From Armillaria gallica (taxonomy: Eukaryota > Basidiomycota > Agaricomycetes > Agaricales > Physalacriaceae), in contig JBANDB010000013.1 of NCBI GenBank assembly GCA_037576215.1, positions 186,001 to 250,000 of the forward strand: DNA of 64,000 nt, read 5' to 3'. This document shows, piece by piece, positions 58,936-64,000 of this stretch (the first letter of the stretch is position 1; each line of letters starts with the position of its first letter). The translations under genes and the position numbers were made by a program. The notes beneath the pieces were generated by a model, which saw only the letters and a program-made list of their open reading frames with translations, had not been told where the DNA came from and did no database searches.

Positions 58936-59496
58936 GGAATGTATAGCCTTGGCATAGCAAGGAGCACGTTGGGCGGTGGGTTTATTCCACCCATTCCTTC
59001 GTGAGAGAGTCATGTAGAGAAAATGGAGGACGAGGACGAGGATGACGCGGAACGAAATAATACCTATGATCAACAAAACGGGATATTTAGACTACAGTGC
59101 TCGGGGAAACCATTCACATATGGAGATACCTTCCCGTCGACCGTATGACTTGACGAAGTTTGTAAGTTGACAACTTGTAACTATTTAAGAGAGAATTAGA
59201 TACCGGCTTGGCAGAGATCGGCAAAATATCACGTCAGGGCGACTTCGGATCCGCAGTCCGATAAACAACTTATTCTCAAAATCTGTCAACTCCGCCCTAT
59301 GTAAAAATGCGAGACCGAGCTACAGTGGTCTCGATGACACAGAGGCTGGGCCATATATCGTCGATCTTGAAGACGCGTTAAGCGGCAGCAACTTTGCACC
59401 AGGAAATACAAAGACCCAAAGGGACCGTCATGAAACGGATGAACTTTGACGACGACATCGACATCGACCCTTGTGCTAGAACCAAAACCAGTTGAG
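58936..59496. other. intergenic region, no gene seen
   Basis: Between the XPG-like relic and the 3' end of the HET-domain gene. Short frames only. Confidence 0.45.
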
Positions 59497-61650
59497 TCAA
59501 AGAAGGTAGATTTTTTCAAGCCCCCATTGCGCAACTCCACATTGGTCCAGCCTCTCTCTTTCCCCCTCATCCGGTATCCTGATTACAGATAGTTTCTCAA
59601 ATTGCCGATCTGGAAGGCTTCGGCCAACTACCCAAAACTCCCTCACCTCTATAGGGTGCCATGGCCAAAAACTACCCAGCAGTGAGTATGTGCCTTCGGG
59701 TATTGGGAATTTGTAGGTGACACGTATTTTGAATGTGTGCTGCATCCCGTCGGCGTCTTTGATAACCAACTCCCCGCATCGATCAACCCCTTCTGCTGAT
59801 CCCGCGTGTAATCCCCGCACAAACCCCTGTTCAATGCAAGGCCCTTCGTACCAGTCCTCGTCCATCTTGTCATCACGGTCAACCAACCCATCACAGTCGA
59901 CATCCGCTGGCAGAGGCTCGGTCATGACCTGCTCCCACGTCGGTCTCCATTTCTTGCATCCCAGTCCTACTCCAGGATACAAAAACAGGATGCATGCCCG
60001 CATCTCAGCATCCATTGCGTCCACCAGCGCCGTCCATGCATCCTCAGGAGTCTCACTCTCGTGGTATGCACATTGCGCCCATAGACAGAATGCGAGTCCT
60101 GCAACTCTATCCACCGGATTGGTTGACACACGATTCTGCATGTCTGCTAGTGGGCCAAATAGACGGAATGAACGGGTAGTCCCTTTCATGTGCTCCAGCT
60201 GCTTGTGAAAGCTTGTCAGCATTTCAGTCTCGTAGTTTCCGTTGTCGTCTACCGGCTCAGCATGCATCGGACCATCTGGTGTATCCCCGGCAATGATCCT
60301 CGAGTCGCCGACCTCCTGAAGTGTCCACGCACGTCGAAACCAACACCGATCACTCTCCAAGTCACCCTCCTTCAAGCTCAATGGCCGTCCCAGCCCACTC
60401 AGGTAGATCACAACCTTCTCCCACCAATACACATAACCGATTGTAGGCACATCCACCTTCCACTCTTCCATGCGCAGATCCTCCCTTGGTCCTCCTTTCT
60501 GTCTCAAACAGAGCACATCCAACCACGTGTACGTCACTCCCAGGTTCAGCATCTCGATACGGATGAGATCGAGACTGGCGTCCTTCGGGATCGGCACGGG
60601 CCATTCCTTCCCGTTGATAGGCGTCTCCACATCCACACGATCATTCTCATCGACCCAGGCATGCGATATCGGGTTGTACTGTCCTATTCGAGTTGCTGAT
60701 CGCCCTTTTTTGACCCACCACGGCACTACGCGATTGCTGCACAGGTCCCATACACGTCGAGGTGGCGGAATCCATCTCATCATGCTACGGTTCCCTTCCA
60801 GCGCTTTTCATCGCCGCTCCTTGTCCCTCTCTTCACGTGTACGTAGTTCGTCTTCGATGGTGCAATCATTGTTTCTGTTCCATACACCGCGAAGACGGCC
60901 ATAAGCAGTGCCAAAGTCGTAGTTCTTCACAATGCAGTATTCGAGAACGGACAAGACAGATGGCGTGTCGAGAGTGTGTGACGTTCCGAGGGTGGCATTC
61001 AGCCGATCCAACACCCCCTGAACGCCAAGGGTAGCACAGGGAATGTCGGCGAGGGAGGATGGTATGACAGGCTCTCGACCAGTGTAGTTTCGTTGCATTG
61101 GAACTTTGATGGTCGATTCCGCTTGGCCGGTCTCAATAGTAGCGGAGATGGTGACTTGAGGGAGAGTCTTGTACTAGAAATGTGTTATCAATTTCTGCAC
61201 TGTTTGCATTGCCGACTGACTTACCTTAGGGTCAAAATACCAATTCCTTTCGGAATCAGATTCATCCGACGCATTACTGGACTGACTAGATGGATGTTCG
61301 TCCGCAGGACCAACCTGAGAAACCACAACCGACGACGTTGAGAGTTGTTCCGATTGCAACTCTGACAACGAGTCAGGTATCGCCTCCAAGATGGAGCCCC
61401 CGTTGTCTGAGATATTCTGGTATAAAATGTCCTCATGAGAATCTGAAGGTGCAATTACAACGTCGTTCTGGTCCAAATTGGATGTTGCATCCGGAGATGA
61501 ATCCTTTTGCGCCCGCAGAGTTGAGAAGACGGCGCACAAGCGTTTCCAAAACGATTTGATTCGCCTCGGAAGCGGTCGGTCTACAATTCTAGATTTCGCT
61601 AACGTCGTTGGACTAAGTACTCGACATGGCAGTAAAATAAGTGTACGCAC
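59497..61650 (-). pseudogene. HET-domain protein gene with one in-frame stop
   Basis: Exon 61173-59497 is joined to the upstream exon ending at 61225 across a 51-nt GT-AG intron. Its frame is continuous for 558 codons except for a single TGA at 60810-60808; translation resumes in the same frame as KALEGNRSMMRW. Upstream of the stop are IPSSLADIPCATLGVQGVLD and KNYDFGTAYGRLRGVW; downstream the HET core NPISHAWVDENDRVDV, MLNLGVTYTWLDVLCLRQ, VPTIGYVYWWEKVVIYLSGL and CWFRRAWTLQEV. HET proteins act in non-self recognition and programmed cell death after fusion. The upstream exon (LPRRIKSFWKRLCAVFSTL) has no in-frame ATG, so the 5' end is also unresolved. A shorter product from ATG 60783 (428 aa) would still contain the HET core. 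Confidence 0.65.
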
Positions 61651-61919
61651 TATTTCTCATTTTCAGATAAAAGGTGTAGAGCCAAGGGTGGCATGCGTCG
61701 GGGCAAGCAGAAATTGCAAGGAACGATGGCGCGGGGTGGAAGCCAGGAAGCACCCTGTGCACAGGCGGATATTGAATTCTGTCAAGAAGGATTCGGCAGT
61801 CGTGTGAAGCCGTGGATGGAATTCAGAATCTCAGCGCTAAGCACTAAGCTATCATCACATGTGGACGCCCAAAAATTGGCGTCAAACCATTGAAAACTCT
61901 ACACTGGTCTTCCTATCGA
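61651..61919. other. spacer, no gene seen
   Basis: Upstream of the HET-domain gene; may contain its promoter and first exon. No clear coding signal. Confidence 0.4.
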
Positions 61920-62400
61920 TCTCTGTGTGAATACGTTGCTTTCAACTCGAGAACTAGAGCGACGTTTCGATTCGAAATGGATGGCATTGTCTCCTCTTCA
62001 TGAAATCGGTGAAGATGACGAGAACGAGGAAGCTCTCAGCGGTGACGAGCATTCCCTCTCCTTCCTAGTGATGCATGATGTTTGATGCATATCCAGGCGC
62101 TATCGCCGCACTCGAGAACCAGATGAGAACAATGAATAATGATTTGAGGCGCTCAAGAACCTCAAAGCGAGCAAGGATAAGAAGCCAAAGAAAGAGAAAC
62201 CTCCTCATCCATCGCCGACCCAGCAAGCGCAAGCCACCCCTCCACAGAAGAACGGAAAGAAATCGGTAAAGAAAGCAGGCGTCTCCTAAAATGATTTGTT
62301 CGCCTTTGATCAGAAGAAGGGGCTTAAAGAATTGTTTCGGTTCGATGATAATGATGTTCCAATCGCAAGAACTGTGTCAAGTAGCCACCGCGGCGTCGGC
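61920..62400 (+). pseudogene. relic of a BET (double bromodomain/ET, Bdf1-like) gene
   Basis: Decayed segments in the order of a BET protein between bromodomain 2 and the ET domain: ELERRFDSKWMALSPLHEIG and EDDENEEALSGDEH near 61950-62055, AAIAALENQMRTMN-like IAALENQMRTMN near 62100-62137, a frameshift, ALKNLKASKDKKPKKEKPP near 62152-62208, and FAFDQKKGLKEL near 62303-62335, which resembles the start of an ET domain (LTFEQKK type). Bromodomains are absent, stops and frame changes interrupt it, and the ET domain breaks off. Identification rests on motif order recalled from the family. Confidence 0.45.
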
Positions 62401-62456
62401 CGAACATTATGATAGATTTTGAAATTCCTTAGGTCCCAGTTTAGGGTTTCACCACC

Positions 62457-64000
62457 ATGCACCCGTCGGCCAGCGTGGAGTCTTCTCATCGTCCACCACG
62501 ACCCCCATCCAGTGGATCCCGACGTCAGCCATCGAGCCGATCAACGTCAAGTCTATCGACACGACTTCCAACCAGTGCAAGCACCGTCATTCCACGTCCT
62601 GCTTCGAGCGCGTCTGTTCGGCCCCATTCTCGTCTCACACAGCAACCACAATCACGACTTGCTCGTGCGAACCATCAGCGGCTTACCGAGCTATGCGAGG
62701 ATCTGAGTCATTGGCGACGCAGGTCAGGACAAATTCCGGGAATAAGTCGCGTATGCAGCGCGCTCGCTGAGTGCGGAGGGCATGACCCTCAACAAAGCTG
62801 GTATCGTTCTTGGTGAAGCAGAAGTAGACCGGATGATCCGTGGGTCGGAGCCGCTTTTTGTTCTTGATTACTTGTTTCTGAATATTTGCTTCAGACACGT
62901 TCAGAAAGCGCGAATTCAGTCCCGAGATGCTCTCGCAGACGCTCGTCAAATATCCCGCAGGTTACTGAAAGCGCAAGTAGAGAAAGGTCATGATTTGGAT
63001 CAAGAAATAAAGGTGCGGTGCCCGTCTCTACGTTGGTGACTGAGTGTTGACTGTGAGCAGTCTGTTCATGTACCCTCACACCTCCAATTACTAGTAAGGC
63101 GTCACCAGAATAGCTACGCGCTATGTCGAAACTGTTTCAGCTCGCTCTAGCCAGTCCACTCACTGAGGGAACCCTCGCTCATGCGTCGGCGTACCTCATT
63201 TCACTCACAGAATCTCCCAAAGAACCCGAAACTCTGACATGGAAGAAAATCCTCGAAGAGCCCTTTGAAGGGGAACATTGGGAAGGTGTTTACGGTTTGC
63301 CACCAGGAAGCGTCAAGAATTGGCGTGAGCCTGATTCACAGAGCGATGTTTCATCGGTGCTCTCGCTGGACTCGGAAGACTTGGATCTCGATGACTCCTC
63401 GGAGTCGCTGCCTACTCCTCCTCGATCGCCTTCGCCTTCACCACCTATCTGCAAGCCTACGCATGACGCGCGTGTGTCGATATCTCGTCGCAAAGAGGTA
63501 GAGGAGCTGCAGTCGCGACAGTACTGGCGAAGTGAGTGGAAGATACCTACCGAAGGCATCAGCACAAAGTTTGATATTGGTGATGCAAGTACTCTAGGTA
63601 TGTGGTCGCTTTTCTGTGGTCATGAGCATTCTCACACGAGAGGGCAGGGCCTACATTGCAGAATGTCCTAGGGAGAGACGGGCTTGGCTTACCGACAGAG
63701 TTGACACATATTCAAGAAGTGAGTTACAGACCTTCATGTTTTCTTCTGCGCTCATACATTGAGAAAGCGATACATATATGAGCATGATGCAGTACGAGAA
63801 GTCCTGTTTGCGTTGCAAGGACGCGATAACATAATGCTTCAATGGCGAGATGGAGAGTACCGAACATCCGTGACTACTCCCCGACTTCTCCACCTGTCTC
63901 TCGCATCTCAGGCATCAATTTTAACGGCTTTGGCTCGTCCATGCACGTCTGTCCGACCTCTTCGTGACTTCATTAACCATGTCTTCAAGACGCCCGGCGG
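62457..64000 (+). CDS. gamma-tubulin complex component, GCP5-like (3' end off window)
   Basis: Six exons up to the window edge: 62457-62706, 62759-62843, 62895-63012, 63114-63597, 63648-63718 and 63768 onward, at least 413 aa. The N-terminus is Ser/Pro/Arg-rich. Next come MTLNKAGIVLGEAEVDRMIR, GHVQKARIQSRDALADARQI, FQLALASPLTEGTLAHASAY and LTWKKILEEPFEGEHWEGVY; then an acidic Ser-rich insert, and WRSEWKIPTEGISTKFDIGD and YEHDAVREVLFALQGRDNIM. The last two begin the GRIP1 (Spc97/98) region. GCP proteins build the gamma-tubulin ring complex that nucleates microtubules. The intron 63013-63113 is longer (101 nt) and may hide a small exon. The catalogue name GCP5 is the best fit from memory; another GCP (GCP6) is possible. 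Confidence 0.72.

Overview
The window is nuclear DNA of a filamentous basidiomycete, most likely an Agaricomycete. The evidence is gene-dense DNA cut by many introns of about 45-60 nt with CTRAY-type branch points, and a gene set typical of that group: DUF2433 phosphoesterase, Rds1-like ferritin-domain protein, HET-domain protein, short 7TM protein, XPG-like nuclease relics and a RecQ-type helicase fragment. No rRNA, tRNA or CRISPR array was recognised. Exon coordinates were built by hand from splice signals and checked by reading frame; nearly all complete models sum to a multiple of three, and exceptions are stated.

Layout, 1-20 kb: DUF2433 protein (-, runs off the left edge); MED13 (-); MYND-finger protein (-); VOA1/BIG1-like V-ATPase assembly factor (-), divergent from a mitochondrial short/branched-chain acyl-CoA dehydrogenase (+); LIS1/PAC1 (+); a small cysteine/histidine protein (-); a 539-bp MITE-like element; an F-box protein (-) with a decayed relative beside it; CDC6 (-). 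20-36 kb: SPO11 (+, 14 exons, divergent from CDC6); a decayed membrane-protein gene; a secreted tyrosinase (+); an unknown coiled-coil protein (-); GINS subunit SLD5 (+); NOP58 (+); an EAF-type elongation factor with two apparent frameshifts (+); an Rds1-like ferritin-domain protein (-). 36-50 kb: a vacuolar S10 carboxypeptidase (-); a nest of inverted-repeat elements holding a truncated helicase; a P450 (-); a long gene-poor stretch. 50-64 kb: a large unknown membrane protein (-); KRR1 (-), divergent from an NCBP3-like protein (+); a 7TM protein (+); an XPG-like nuclease pseudogene (+); a HET-domain gene broken by one in-frame stop (-); a bromodomain-ET relic (+); and the 5' part of a gamma-tubulin complex component (+) running off the right edge.

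Most genes are conserved housekeeping functions (transcription, replication, ribosome biogenesis, splicing/export, cytoskeleton), with accessory or decaying genes between them. There is no biosynthetic cluster. The most unusual signals concern gene structure: a one-nucleotide micro-exon in KRR1, an AT-AC intron and GC-AG introns in the carboxypeptidase, further GC-AG introns in the P450, and several exons of 10-27 nt. Divergent pairs with very short shared promoters (KRR1/NCBP3-like, 69 bp; CDC6/SPO11, about 150 bp with an MCB-like site) are also notable.
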